A stretch of 64,000 bases of DNA from contig CABUJR010000003.1 of NCBI GenBank assembly GCA_902492015.1, positions 99,151 through 163,150 of the forward strand. Reading direction: 5' to 3'. Below are positions 1-8,228 of the stretch, piece by piece. Under the pieces are notes generated by a model, which was given only the letters and a program-made list of their open reading frames with translations, made no database searches and was not told the DNA's origin. Source of the stretch: an uncultured Eubacteriales bacterium. GTDB taxonomy: Bacteria > Bacillota > Clostridia > TANB77 > CAG-508. Position 1 is the first letter of the stretch, and the number at the start of each line of letters is the position of its first letter. The translations under genes were made by a program, and so were the position numbers.

Positions 1-249
1 GTTTTAAGTAAAGCTAGGATTGAAAAAGATAGATATATAACTTCTTATCCAGGAGAAAGTTTTGAAAATCTACTAGAAAAAGCAAATTATATTGAAGAAT
101 TAGTAGTTGTAGATAACAATTTAATCACAAGTAGAGGACCTGCAACAACTTTTTTATTTGCTTATAAATTATTAGATGTATTAGGAATAGATACCGGTTC
201 TTTAAAAGAAGGTATGTTATGGAATATGTTAGAAGAAGAAAAAGAGTAA
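1..249 (+). CDS. DJ-1/PfpI family protein, C-terminal part
   Basis: The window opens inside this gene, so only the last 82 residues are visible; they end at a TAA stop. The stretch NLITSRGPATTFLFAYKLLD matches the C-terminal signature of the DJ-1/YajL branch of the DJ-1/PfpI superfamily (class I glutamine amidotransferase fold), where the SRGP turn precedes the last long helix. Members act as small cytosolic stress proteins, deglycase-like enzymes or chaperones; which applies here cannot be told because the catalytic cysteine lies outside the window. A good promoter for the next gene begins 15 bases after the stop, so ldh need not depend on this gene for expression. Confidence 0.8.
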   Translation, partial: VLSKARIEKDRYITSYPGESFENLLEKANYIEELVVVDNNLITSRGPATTFLFAYKLLDVLGIDTGSLKEGMLWNMLEEEKE

Positions 250-264
250 ATTATTATGCAATAC

Positions 265-293
265 TTGAAAAATCAATAAAAAAGTATTATAAT
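265..293 (+). promoter_or_regulatory. sigma-A type promoter for ldh
   Basis: TTGAAA at 265-270 and TATAAT at 288-293 are separated by exactly 17 bases. The predicted start of transcription near 300 leaves a leader of about 40 bases before the ldh ribosome site. Confidence 0.75.
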
Positions 294-338
294 CATACAT
301 TGAGAGAAAATAATAATATTTAAAGAGGAGTGTTTTGT

Positions 339-1304
339 ATGATTGGAAAAAGGAAAGTAGTATTAGTTGGAACTGGTTTTGTTGGTATGAGTATGGCATA
401 CGCTATTTTAAGTCAAGGAACATCAAGTGGAGTTAATGAATTAGTATTGATAGATGTTTTAAAAGATAAAGCAATAGGTGAAGCTATGGATTTATCTCAT
501 GGACTACCTTGTTCATCAAGTCACATGAAAATAAAAGCTGGTGATTATGATGAATGTGAAGATGCAGATATTGTAGTAATTACAGCTGGTTTAAATCAAA
601 AACCAGGTCAAACAAGATTAGAATTATCTGAAGCAAATGCAAAAATCATGAAAGATATTACAATTCAAGTTGTAAATAGTGGTTTTAAAGGAATTTTCTT
701 AGTTGCTTCAAATCCAGTAGATTTAATGACAAAAGTAGTACAAGAAGTTTCAAAATTTCCAACAGGTAGAGTAATAGGCTCAGGAACAGCTTTGGATACA
801 GCTAGATTAAGATATATGGTTGGAGAATATTTAAATGTTTCTAATAAAAATGTTCATGCGTATATAATGGGAGAACATGGTGATTCTTCTTTTGTTCCTT
901 GGGAACATGCTTATGTTGGTTGTAAAAAAATAACAGATATTTTAGAAGATGCAGGAAAGGAATTATCAGACTTAGATAAAATATATGTTGAAGTTAGAGA
1001 TGCTGCTTATGAAATTATAAATAGAAAAAAAGCAACTTATTATGGAATTGGTTTAGGATTAGCAAGAATTGTTAAAAATATAATGAATGATACAAATGAA
1101 ATCTTAACAGTATCAGCTTACTTAAATGGTGAATATGGACATAAAGATATTTATATTGGTGTTCCTGCAATAATAAATAGTAATGGAGCAAGAGAATTAT
1201 TAGAATTAGAACTTAGCAAAAAAAATAAAGAAAAATTAGATAATAGTTGTAAAATATTAAGTGAAAACATGGAAAATATAAGAAAAGCATTAAATAATAA
1301 TTAA
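339..1304 (+). CDS. ldh: L-lactate dehydrogenase
   Basis: Cytosolic NAD-dependent enzyme that reduces pyruvate to L-lactate and so reoxidises NADH in fermentation. The 321-residue length is normal for the LDH/MDH family. The Rossmann motif GTGFVG is at residues 11-16, the catalytic pair is Asp153 and His180 (in GEHGDSS), and the loop AGLNQKPGQTR carries Gln87 and Arg93. Gln at position 87 is the known lactate-type specificity residue; malate dehydrogenases have Arg there. The ATG at 339 is preferred over an in-frame GTG at 330 because the AAAGAGGAG ribosome site (322-330) ends 8 bases before the ATG and overlaps the GTG. It has its own promoter and a strong terminator, so it is probably monocistronic. 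Confidence in the function is high. Confidence 0.95.
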   Translation: MIGKRKVVLVGTGFVGMSMAYAILSQGTSSGVNELVLIDVLKDKAIGEAMDLSHGLPCSSSHMKIKAGDYDECEDADIVVITAGLNQKPGQTRLELSEANAKIMKDITIQVVNSGFKGIFLVASNPVDLMTKVVQEVSKFPTGRVIGSGTALDTARLRYMVGEYLNVSNKNVHAYIMGEHGDSSFVPWEHAYVGCKKITDILEDAGKELSDLDKIYVEVRDAAYEIINRKKATYYGIGLGLARIVKNIMNDTNEILTVSAYLNGEYGHKDIYIGVPAIINSNGARELLELELSKKNKEKLDNSCKILSENMENIRKALNNN

Positions 1305-1340
1305 TACAAAGAAGTTTGAAAATAAAATTTAGAAATTAAA

Positions 1341-1380
1341 AACAAAAAACTCTATTTCCTTAGAAATAGAGTTTTTTGTT
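1341..1380. terminator. intrinsic terminator after ldh, bidirectional
   Basis: A perfect 18-bp inverted repeat (1341-1358 with 1363-1380) closes on a 4-base loop. It has A-rich and T-rich flanks, so it can end transcription from ldh and also from the opposing gene at 1454-2281. Confidence 0.9.
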
Positions 1381-1453
1381 TTTATCATAAAGTTCACTTT
1401 TAGTTTTAATAAAAAGTTTTTAAAGTTTTATAGTATAAAGGATTTGATTAAAA

Positions 1454-2281
1454 TTATCTTGCTTCTTTATCGTCATATTCGATTCTTATATAAGGATGTT
1501 TTTGTAATTTGTTATAAATTCTATATATTTTTCCATATTTTTCTAATCTTTTTATTCTGTCAGATTTAACTTTTTCTGCAAGTTCAAAAGAACTTGCTTT
1601 TCTACCATCAGGCATTTGTATATTATGCTTTTGAAAACTATGTTTAACTTCTGGTGGCATAGATGAAAGCTTTTTAAAAAATGTATCTAACTCAGAAATC
1701 ATAAATGTATCTTCAATTTCACAAGCTTTAGTAAAATCTATTGAATCAACAACTTCAGCTATTTTATCTTGCTGATTTAATAATATATCTTGAGCTGATA
1801 CTGTATCTGTATAATCTGTATCAGTTGAAATAACTTTTTTAAATTTTTTAAAAACTTGTGAATATAACTCAAAATCTTCAGAAGATATTTTGATATTCAT
1901 GTTTTGACCAAATTCAGGGTAAACTTCTCTTATTCTAGAAAATAATTCGCTTCTAGAATTATATTTTGCAGATAACTTATTATGTGCAGTTATATTTTTT
2001 GCAAAATTCTCTGCAGCAAACAATCTATTTTCTTGATAATGCTTTTCTGCAATATCAGCATGTGACCCTAATTTAGGATATTTTATTGGAGCAGAAAGTA
2101 CAATACTATTATCTGCTAATGATGCAACAAAAGCCATATCATGCATAGATAGTAAAGAATTTTGAAATTTAGATATATTAGAACGTATCTCTGTGATACT
2201 ATGTTTTTTATATATTTCAAATTTTTCATCTGATGAAGCTTTTGAATTTGACCTATTATTATTTTCAGTTAATGTATCCAT
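1454..2281 (-). CDS. hypothetical protein, 275 aa
   Basis: I do not recognise this protein. It is soluble-looking, with no signal peptide or membrane span, rich in Lys, Glu and Ser, and mostly predicted helical by eye. The first 20 residues are a polar, low-complexity Asn/Ser-rich leader. A basic segment (KVKSDRIKRLEKYGKIYRIY) lies near the C-terminus. A clear AGAGGT ribosome site precedes the ATG, and a very good promoter lies just upstream on the same strand, so it is a real, separately expressed gene. It reads towards ldh and shares the terminator at 1341-1380. It may belong with the other unknown helical proteins in the window, but I found no convincing shared motif. Confidence 0.7.
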   Translation of the reverse strand: MDTLTENNNRSNSKASSDEKFEIYKKHSITEIRSNISKFQNSLLSMHDMAFVASLADNSIVLSAPIKYPKLGSHADIAEKHYQENRLFAAENFAKNITAHNKLSAKYNSRSELFSRIREVYPEFGQNMNIKISSEDFELYSQVFKKFKKVISTDTDYTDTVSAQDILLNQQDKIAEVVDSIDFTKACEIEDTFMISELDTFFKKLSSMPPEVKHSFQKHNIQMPDGRKASSFELAEKVKSDRIKRLEKYGKIYRIYNKLQKHPYIRIEYDDKEAR

Positions 2282-2302
2282 AATTTTTACCTCTAGACTA
2301 GA

Positions 2303-2331
2303 AGTATAATCCTTTTTTTATTAGGTGTCAA
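2303..2331 (-). promoter_or_regulatory. strong sigma-A promoter for the 275-aa gene
   Basis: Read on the minus strand, TTGACA (2331-2326) and TATACT (2308-2303) are separated by exactly 17 bases. The leader before the start codon is short. Confidence 0.8.
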
Positions 2332-2355
2332 TCATTTTTATATAAATATTTTAAT

Positions 2356-3255
2356 TTAGAATAACAAATTAACCATTCCTAAAATAAATCCTATTAAAGC
2401 TCCTAAATTTATTAATGCATTTAATTCTTTTTTCATTATTTGTAAAATTAAATTTTCAAGTTCTAAAACTTCCATTGAATTTATTTTATTTTTTACAATA
2501 TTTGAAATGTTTATTGAATTTAAGATAGCTGGCATAGTTTTTATAATAAAATCTTCATAAATATTTATCACTAGATTTTGAATACTTATATTAGAAGATT
2601 CTATAGAATTGTAAATATCAGAAGTTGTATATGAAGTATATTTATCTAGTTCTTTTGATACCATTTCATATATTAAATTTTCACCTTCTGTTTCTATATA
2701 TTCATTCACTTTAAAACTTGCATTTTCTGATATAGAAGATATAAGTGCTTTTCCACCAAAAATACCTAAAGCAGAACCTTTTATTTTTTCTTTTGCTGCT
2801 GCTTCTAGTTTTTCAGCTACCAAATCTCTTAAATTATAAGATAGAATGGTTTCATAAATGCTGGAAGCTATATGGTTTGTTAGTTTTTCCAAATTTTTGT
2901 TATAACTTGCACTACCAATATAAGATTCTATATAATCTTTTAGTTTGATAGAATTTTCAGTTTCTGCGTAAGATAGAATATTTGAAATTTTAGATTTTAG
3001 ATTTTCTTTCATTTCTTTTGAAAGTAAAGTTCTTTTCAAAGTATCTTCTGTTAAAAGATTAGTACTTATAGAATTACCAATAGCTTCAGCTAAACGAGCT
3101 TTATTTTTAGGAATTATTCCAGGAGTAAAAGGCAAAGTATGTTTTCCTATAGTTATTGGTTTTAAAGGTCTAAACATCATTTTTACAGCAATCCAATTAG
3201 TTACATAGCCTATACCAGCACCAATTAGAGGTTTAATTATAATTGAATAATCCAT
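2356..3255 (-). CDS. DUF445 family membrane-associated protein (YheB-like)
   Basis: The N-terminus holds the family hallmark GYVTNWIAVKMMFRPLKP (about residues 17-34) followed by FTPGIIPKNKARLAEAIG, which is diagnostic of DUF445 (Bacillus YheB type). A hydrophobic segment at each end (residues about 5-25, and LIGFILGMVNLLF at the C-terminus) flanks a long helical middle, giving a hairpin-like membrane topology. The 299-residue length is a little below the usual 370-380, mainly in the middle. The biochemical role is unknown; the Bacillus homologue has been linked to the membrane and sporulation. A clean AAAAGGAGAAA ribosome site precedes the ATG. The gene is divergent from the antiporter gene at 3409. 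Confidence 0.85.
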   Translation of the reverse strand: MDYSIIIKPLIGAGIGYVTNWIAVKMMFRPLKPITIGKHTLPFTPGIIPKNKARLAEAIGNSISTNLLTEDTLKRTLLSKEMKENLKSKISNILSYAETENSIKLKDYIESYIGSASYNKNLEKLTNHIASSIYETILSYNLRDLVAEKLEAAAKEKIKGSALGIFGGKALISSISENASFKVNEYIETEGENLIYEMVSKELDKYTSYTTSDIYNSIESSNISIQNLVINIYEDFIIKTMPAILNSINISNIVKNKINSMEVLELENLILQIMKKELNALINLGALIGFILGMVNLLF

Positions 3256-3408
3256 ATTTTTCTCCTTTTAAATAACATTATTTATTATATCTAATTCTTT
3301 AAAAAATATTTAATCATAATTAGAAGTTAAAATAAAGTATTATAAGTAAAATTTAGGAGATAATATTAAAAAATAAATTTAATTATTATAAATAAATTTG
3401 AGGTAAAA

Positions 3409-4362
3409 ATGATTTTAAATATAATTTTTATAGCTTTAGGATTTTTCCTATTAATTAAAGGTGCTGATTTTCTAGTAGATGGCTCTAGTAGAATTGCTAG
3501 AAAATTCTATGTAAAAGAAATAATAATTGGACTTACTATTGTTTCTATTGGAACTTCTATGCCAGAATTAATAATTAGTATTACATCTGCTTTAAAAAAA
3601 CATTCGGATTTTGCAATAGGGAATATAGTGGGAAGTAATATTTCTAATTTGTTTTTTATATTAGGTGTTTGTGCTTTAGTAAAACCACTTTTATTTAAAA
3701 AGCAGACAGTAAGAATAGAAATTCCTTTTGTTATATTTTTAACTGCATTATTATATATTTTTGGAAATAATGGAGAATCCCCTGTTATAACAGGAATTGA
3801 AGGAATAATTTTTATAGTTTTTTGTACATTATTTACAGTTTACAATATTTTCATATCTAAAAATATTAGTGACTCAAAAATAGAAGAAAATAAAATTGAA
3901 GATATAAAGCTTGGAAAATCTATCTTATCTATAATAATAGGGATTATCTTATTGAAATTTGGTGGAGATTTTGTTGTAGATAATGCTTCTCAGATTGCTA
4001 CATCATTAGGAATTAGTGAAAAAATCGTTAGCTTAACTATTGTAGCAATTAGTACGAGCTTGCCAGAATTAATAACTTCTGTTACAGCAACATATAAAGG
4101 TGAAATAGATTTAGCCATAGGTAATATTATAGGGTCAAACATTTTAAATATTGTATTAATAGTTGGAGTAACAGCAATAATAAATCCTATTCCTTATTCA
4201 GTAAGTTTTAATAAAGATTTAATCATATTTTTAATAGGAATGTTATTTTTAGCTATAATTCCATTTATTGGAGAAAAGTACAAAATTTCAAGAATTTCAG
4301 GTTTTATATATCTTATGAGTTATTTCATATATATTGGTAGTTTAGTTTATAGTAATATTTAA
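3409..4362 (+). CDS. calcium/sodium antiporter, CaCA family (YrbG-like)
   Basis: Inner-membrane cation exchanger of 317 residues, the usual length for the family, with about ten hydrophobic spans. The two inverted alpha repeats are plain: IGTSMPELIISITSA (about residues 46-60) and ISTSLPELITSVTATYKGE (about 218-236), each followed by AIGNI(V/I)GSNI. The acidic Glu in each PEL motif is the ion-binding residue known from NCX-type exchangers. The usual role is export of Ca2+ in exchange for Na+ or H+. The start follows a TTTGAGGT ribosome site. It converges with the YetF-type gene at 4379, with only 16 bases between them. Confidence 0.93.
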   Translation: MILNIIFIALGFFLLIKGADFLVDGSSRIARKFYVKEIIIGLTIVSIGTSMPELIISITSALKKHSDFAIGNIVGSNISNLFFILGVCALVKPLLFKKQTVRIEIPFVIFLTALLYIFGNNGESPVITGIEGIIFIVFCTLFTVYNIFISKNISDSKIEENKIEDIKLGKSILSIIIGIILLKFGGDFVVDNASQIATSLGISEKIVSLTIVAISTSLPELITSVTATYKGEIDLAIGNIIGSNILNIVLIVGVTAIINPIPYSVSFNKDLIIFLIGMLFLAIIPFIGEKYKISRISGFIYLMSYFIYIGSLVYSNI

Positions 4363-4378
4363 ATTAGATGTATTTGGT

Positions 4379-5113
4379 TTATAAAAAGTAATCATGATTA
4401 TTTGAAATGTCTTTTTTTGTATAAATACTAAGATTGTTATTATTATCGCAAGTTGCAAGGAAAATATCTGATATATCAGATATTTTTTGTTTTGCAATTT
4501 CTTTATTTAACCAAACTAAGTCGTTTCCAGTTTTATTTAGGTTTTCTAAAAGCACATGACCATCTAATATAACATTTATTAACACAGAAGAAATATTAGG
4601 ATTTAAATTTAAATCTTCTAAAGTGGCAGGTTTTTTTGAAGCTTTTGGTAAAAAACTTATTTTTCCATTTGATTCTAATATAGCAGTTTGAATATCATTA
4701 ACATTAAAATATCCATTTGTTCTGCATTGAAGTAGAAACTCATTTAAGTCTAATTTGGCTGTTTTAAAATTTTTTCTATAAAATTCACCATTATCTAATA
4801 ATATTAAAGAATTACCATAAATAAATCTTCTAAACTTTATAGATTTATTACAAAAAATAGAGATGAGAAATGAAATTAAAGCATAAACTGCCATAGCAAC
4901 TAATGGCTCCATAAAATTATTTTCTAAAGATGTAGCCATTTCAGCTGCAATAGATCCTATTGTAATTCCTATAATATAGTCAAACATACTAAGTTGTGAC
5001 ATTTCTTTATTTCCCATAAATTTTGCTAGTACAAATAAAAATAATTCTGAAGTTACAGACAAGATAAATATTTTTAAAAAGTCGTTTAATGATATAAAAA
5101 ATATTGATTCCAA
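4379..5113 (-). CDS. YetF/DUF421 family membrane protein
   Basis: The 244-residue protein has three hydrophobic segments in the first 90 residues (about 8-30, 42-60 and 67-88), followed by a soluble domain. MSQLSMFDYIIGITIGSIA and the later segment NGYFNVNDIQTAILESNGK (beta-strand/helix DUF421 C-terminal domain) identify the YetF family. Homologues in spore formers include YetF and the germination-related YdfS/YrbG-type proteins; the molecular role is not settled. Family length is about 220-240. A TAAAAGGAGA ribosome site precedes the start. Confidence 0.85.
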   Translation of the reverse strand: MESIFFISLNDFLKIFILSVTSELFLFVLAKFMGNKEMSQLSMFDYIIGITIGSIAAEMATSLENNFMEPLVAMAVYALISFLISIFCNKSIKFRRFIYGNSLILLDNGEFYRKNFKTAKLDLNEFLLQCRTNGYFNVNDIQTAILESNGKISFLPKASKKPATLEDLNLNPNISSVLINVILDGHVLLENLNKTGNDLVWLNKEIAKQKISDISDIFLATCDNNNNLSIYTKKDISNNHDYFL

Positions 5114-5249
5114 TTAATAATAATCTCCTTTTATTGAAAAAATATATAATTTGTTATTCAAAATTTATAAATCTTAATACTATAATTTGTAAAAATTTGA
5201 AAAAAATACATAATTTCACATAAAAATCACAAAAAACTATTTATTATCT

Positions 5250-5268
5250 TCACAATTTGTGATAAAAT
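5250..5268 (+). promoter_or_regulatory. palindrome overlapping a probable -10 box
   Basis: TCACAA-T-TTGTGA (5250-5262) is a perfect palindrome lying directly against TAAAAT (5263-5268), a good -10 box for the gene at 5388. The matching -35 position (TTTATT) is poor, which fits a regulated promoter. A further half site ATCACAAA lies at 5226-5233. The binding protein is unknown. Confidence 0.4.
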
Positions 5269-5387
5269 ATACTTGTTGAGTGTCACTAAAAACTTTAAAC
5301 TCAGAATTATAATAGATATATACTTATGAAAAAAGGTCATGAGACTTTGAAAATCTATAAATGTAATTACATATATAGGAGGAATAT

Positions 5388-6533
5388 ATGTCGCAAACAC
5401 AATCTAATATGAGTTTTTCAGTAAATATAGATGCTGTAGTATACAATATGTTAAATGGGGAGATAATAGGAAGACTTGCTTCAAGAAATGATGAACAAAA
5501 GAAAGAATTATATAAAGAAAAAGGGATAATAGAATCTTCTCCAGCAATAATAAGGTTTATGGGAAGACATAAAGAAGTTTTCGGAAATAGAAAGTTAATA
5601 TATCAAAATGGAAATTTCTTTGGTGGTATTGTACCACTTTCACCACTTTCTGAAACAGATTCTTATAAAGACATGTTAAAATCTAGAATGAAATATGAAT
5701 ACGATATTTCAGATGAAGAATTATTAGAAATGGACGGTTTTATAGAAGATTTAAGAAATTTACATAAATCATCTGAGATTAAATCTATTTTAGATGAAAC
5801 TGTTGAATATAAAAATTCTATAGAAAGACTTTGGAAAACTAATGAATCAAGAATTATGAGACATGTTCAAGGAGTTTTAGGAAGTTATACACCAGAAAAT
5901 GTTGGAAAAGTAAATGTATATGTAATGTATCCAAACATAGATACACATAGAAGTTGTCCTGTATCAGATAGTAAAACTTATTTGTTTTTTGGAAAAAGAG
6001 GAGAAAAAAATCCAAGTAAAATTCTTGCTTCCTTGACACATCAAGCAGTACACCAGCCAATGCTTCCTTATGCTCCATCAATGACAAGAGATGAAAAAGA
6101 AAATTTTCATGCATTTATTAAGTTTTTAACAGATAAAGATATATATAGTAGTTTAACTGGAAAAAGTTATTTAGACATAGATACAGTAAAAGAAAATCCA
6201 GAAGTTATGGCAAAAGTATATCCTTTCTGGCTAGGGTATAGATATAGAAATGTTGATAAACAAGGATTGAATCCAGCAGAAGAGATAAGAAAAGCAATAA
6301 AAAGAGATAAAGATTATTTTGATAGTTTACCACCAAAATCTAAAAAAAGAAAGTTATTTGAGAGTTATGAATTTGAAAAAATTGATGCAGATAAACTTAC
6401 AACTTTCTTTAAAGCAAGAAGAGGTATTACACCTTATGAATTTGCTAGACTTGATTTTGGAGATAAGACTTTAGTATATAAAGATAAATATTTAAAGAAA
6501 AAATCAGAAGATGTTGATTTTTATGATGTATAA
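5388..6533 (+). CDS. hypothetical protein with degenerate zincin-like HQxxH motif
   Basis: A 381-residue soluble protein of no family I can name. The interesting part is residues about 210-225: ILASLTHQAVHQPMLPY has the shape of the HExxH metalloprotease helix but with Gln in place of the catalytic Glu. It is preceded by a strand-like stretch (NVYVMYPNIDTH, SKTYLFFG) as in zincin folds. It could be a non-catalytic relative of a metallopeptidase, or the similarity may be chance. The rest is charged and helical. AGGAGGAATAT is an excellent ribosome site, and a strong terminator follows at 6547. The 274-base upstream gap holds a palindrome beside a -10 box, and no other gene. Confidence 0.65.
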   Translation: MSQTQSNMSFSVNIDAVVYNMLNGEIIGRLASRNDEQKKELYKEKGIIESSPAIIRFMGRHKEVFGNRKLIYQNGNFFGGIVPLSPLSETDSYKDMLKSRMKYEYDISDEELLEMDGFIEDLRNLHKSSEIKSILDETVEYKNSIERLWKTNESRIMRHVQGVLGSYTPENVGKVNVYVMYPNIDTHRSCPVSDSKTYLFFGKRGEKNPSKILASLTHQAVHQPMLPYAPSMTRDEKENFHAFIKFLTDKDIYSSLTGKSYLDIDTVKENPEVMAKVYPFWLGYRYRNVDKQGLNPAEEIRKAIKRDKDYFDSLPPKSKKRKLFESYEFEKIDADKLTTFFKARRGITPYEFARLDFGDKTLVYKDKYLKKKSEDVDFYDV

Positions 6534-6546
6534 TATTTTAGAGAAA

Positions 6547-6580
6547 AATTAGATAACTTGTTATCTAATTTTTTTTTTGA
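6547..6580 (+). terminator. intrinsic terminator overlapping the next promoter
   Basis: AATTAGATAAC (6547-6557) pairs with GTTATCTAATT (6560-6570), and a run of T follows. The promoter boxes for the next gene (6558-6586) lie inside the same sequence. Confidence 0.8.
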
Positions 6581-6586
6581 TAAAAT
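6558..6586 (+). promoter_or_regulatory. candidate promoter for the ComEC-like gene
   Basis: TTGTTA (6558-6563) and TAAAAT (6581-6586) are 17 bases apart. The -35 box sits in the right arm of the terminator hairpin and the spacer is its T-run. The transcript would start only about a dozen bases before the ATG. Confidence 0.5.
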
Positions 6587-6605
6587 AATATTATAGGAGA
6601 TAAAA

Positions 6606-7613
6606 ATGGGAAGAAGAAAGAAAAATAATAAAGTAAAAGAAGCAATTATTTTTATTGTTTTAATTATAGGAATTATTATAGCAGAAAAAACAGGTGTATT
6701 AAAATATATTGACGACTATATTGAAAATAGTGAATTTGCAAATCAAATAAGAACTGCAGAAACTTCTAATATTTCTATAACACCAAAAGTAAAAGTAGAT
6801 GAACAAATTGTAGAAAGTGTGGCAGAAAATATTTCTATAGAAATTGGAAAATTAAATATATTATTTTTCGATGTTGGACAGGCTGATAGTGAACTAATTA
6901 TTTGCAATAATAAAACTATGCTTATTGATGCAGGAAATACAAAAGATGGTGAAAAAATAGTAAATGCTATAAAAACATTAGGAATTTCAAAATTAGATTA
7001 TGTTGTAGGTACACATGTTCATGAAGATCATATTGGAGGAATGAGTTATATTGTAGATAATTTTGAAATAGGAGAATTTTATTTACCTTATAATACACAA
7101 ACAACTTCTAGTTATTATAAAGATTTATTAAAATCTCTTTCAAACAAAAATTTAAATATAAATGAAACTAATGTTGGTGATAAAATAGAATTATCAAATG
7201 CAATTTGTGAAGTAATGAGCGTAAGAAACGACGAACCTGAAAATGCAAATGAATCTTCTATAGTATTAGAGTTAACTTATGGAAACAAAAAATATTTATT
7301 TATGGGGGATGCAGAAACTAAAAACGAAGAAGAAAGAAATTGGAATGATGTAGATGTTTTAAAAGTTGGACACCATGGTTCAAATACTAGTAGTTCAATA
7401 AATTTTTTGAATCAAGTATCTCCAGAAATTGCGATAATTTCAGTAGGTGAAGGAAATTCTTACGGATTGCCAAAAGAAAAAATAGTAGATAGATTAGAAG
7501 CAATAGGAACAGAAGTTTATAGAACAGATTTAGATGGAACAATTCAAATTATTAGTGATGGAAATAATCAGGAACTTAGAAAAATAGATATAAGTTTAGA
7601 CGGAAATAAATAA
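6606..7613 (+). CDS. ComEC/Rec2-like metallo-beta-lactamase-fold hydrolase
   Basis: After a basic N-terminus and one membrane span (about residues 11-30), a ComEC-type MBL domain begins at about residue 82 with LNILFFDVGQADSELIIC. Metal ligands are visible: the THVHEDHIGG motif (HxHxDH), the Asp in FMGDAE and the His pair in VGHHGSNTS. These match the extracellular nuclease-like domain of ComEC, but the multi-span competence channel domain is absent, so this is a membrane-tethered stand-alone hydrolase. Length is 335 residues. The DUF3006 gene at 7692, a common partner of such MBL genes, converges on it. The substrate is unknown; a nuclease or phosphodiesterase is likely. Confidence 0.87.
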   Translation: MGRRKKNNKVKEAIIFIVLIIGIIIAEKTGVLKYIDDYIENSEFANQIRTAETSNISITPKVKVDEQIVESVAENISIEIGKLNILFFDVGQADSELIICNNKTMLIDAGNTKDGEKIVNAIKTLGISKLDYVVGTHVHEDHIGGMSYIVDNFEIGEFYLPYNTQTTSSYYKDLLKSLSNKNLNINETNVGDKIELSNAICEVMSVRNDEPENANESSIVLELTYGNKKYLFMGDAETKNEEERNWNDVDVLKVGHHGSNTSSSINFLNQVSPEIAIISVGEGNSYGLPKEKIVDRLEAIGTEVYRTDLDGTIQIISDGNNQELRKIDISLDGNK

Positions 7614-7691
7614 TTTAAAATTTAGAAAAAAATGATGTATTGTGATAAATAATTTATTTAAAAATATATGATTTTAAAGATGAAGTAAAAT

Positions 7692-8003
7692 TTAATTTTT
7701 TTTCTTAAAAAGATTATCAACTAATTGTTTTATTTCATCTTTTTCTTTTTTTGTAGTTTCTATATCTAAAACATATTCTCCATTTTTTAAAGTAATAATA
7801 TCACCAGATTTACAATTTTGGGGTAATAAAGATTTTTTTATATTAATAAATTCTTTAGTTTCTCTATTTTCACATATAGCAAATTCTCCTTCAAATCGAT
7901 CTATTGAATAAGATATAGAAGTTTTTGAAATAGATTTTTCAAGTTCTTTTGAAAAATCACTATTTGAAATATTTTTTTTGTTTTCAAAAAGCTCTAAGTC
8001 CAT
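7692..8003 (-). CDS. DUF3006 family protein
   Basis: A 103-residue protein whose central part (SYSIDRFEGEFAICENRET and then IKKSLLPQNCKSGDIITLKN) is the small beta-barrel DUF3006 domain. It carries an extra 25-30 residue helical N-terminal extension. DUF3006 genes commonly sit beside ComEC-like MBL hydrolases; here the pair is convergent rather than co-directional, so joint control is not shown. AAAGGAGG is an ideal ribosome site, and a good minus-strand promoter lies upstream. The function is unknown. Confidence 0.82.
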   Translation of the reverse strand: MDLELFENKKNISNSDFSKELEKSISKTSISYSIDRFEGEFAICENRETKEFINIKKSLLPQNCKSGDIITLKNGEYVLDIETTKKEKDEIKQLVDNLFKKKN

Positions 8004-8030
8004 AAAGGCCTCCTTTCTTTATAATATAGC

Positions 8031-8059
8031 AATATAGCATAATTTACTTAAAAATACAA
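8031..8059 (-). promoter_or_regulatory. promoter for the DUF3006 gene
   Basis: On the minus strand TTGTAT (8059-8054) and TATATT (8036-8031) are separated by 17 bases, about 28 bases before the start codon. Confidence 0.65.
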
Positions 8060-8228
8060 TATTTTAATAGTATTATTTACAAATAAAATTTTTATTGATA
8101 AAATTTATAAAAAATAAGAATACTTATTATATAAGATTTATGTAATAATATAAAAATGATTAGCTAATAAGCTAGTAAAAATACATTATATAAATTCTAT
8201 ATAATACACAAATGAAGGGAGCAAAAAA

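Noticed and set aside
330..338. GTG start for ldh at 330
   Set aside because: The ribosome site AAAGAGGAG overlaps the GTG, while the ATG at 339 is 8 bases downstream and gives the normal LDH N-terminus.
2745..2948. 67-residue ORF on the plus strand inside the DUF445 gene
   Set aside because: Leu/Phe-rich antisense shadow without ribosome site, typical of AT-rich coding DNA.
5250..5262. CRP binding site
   Set aside because: CRP consensus is TGTGA-N6-TCACA; here the half sites are in the reverse order with one base between them.
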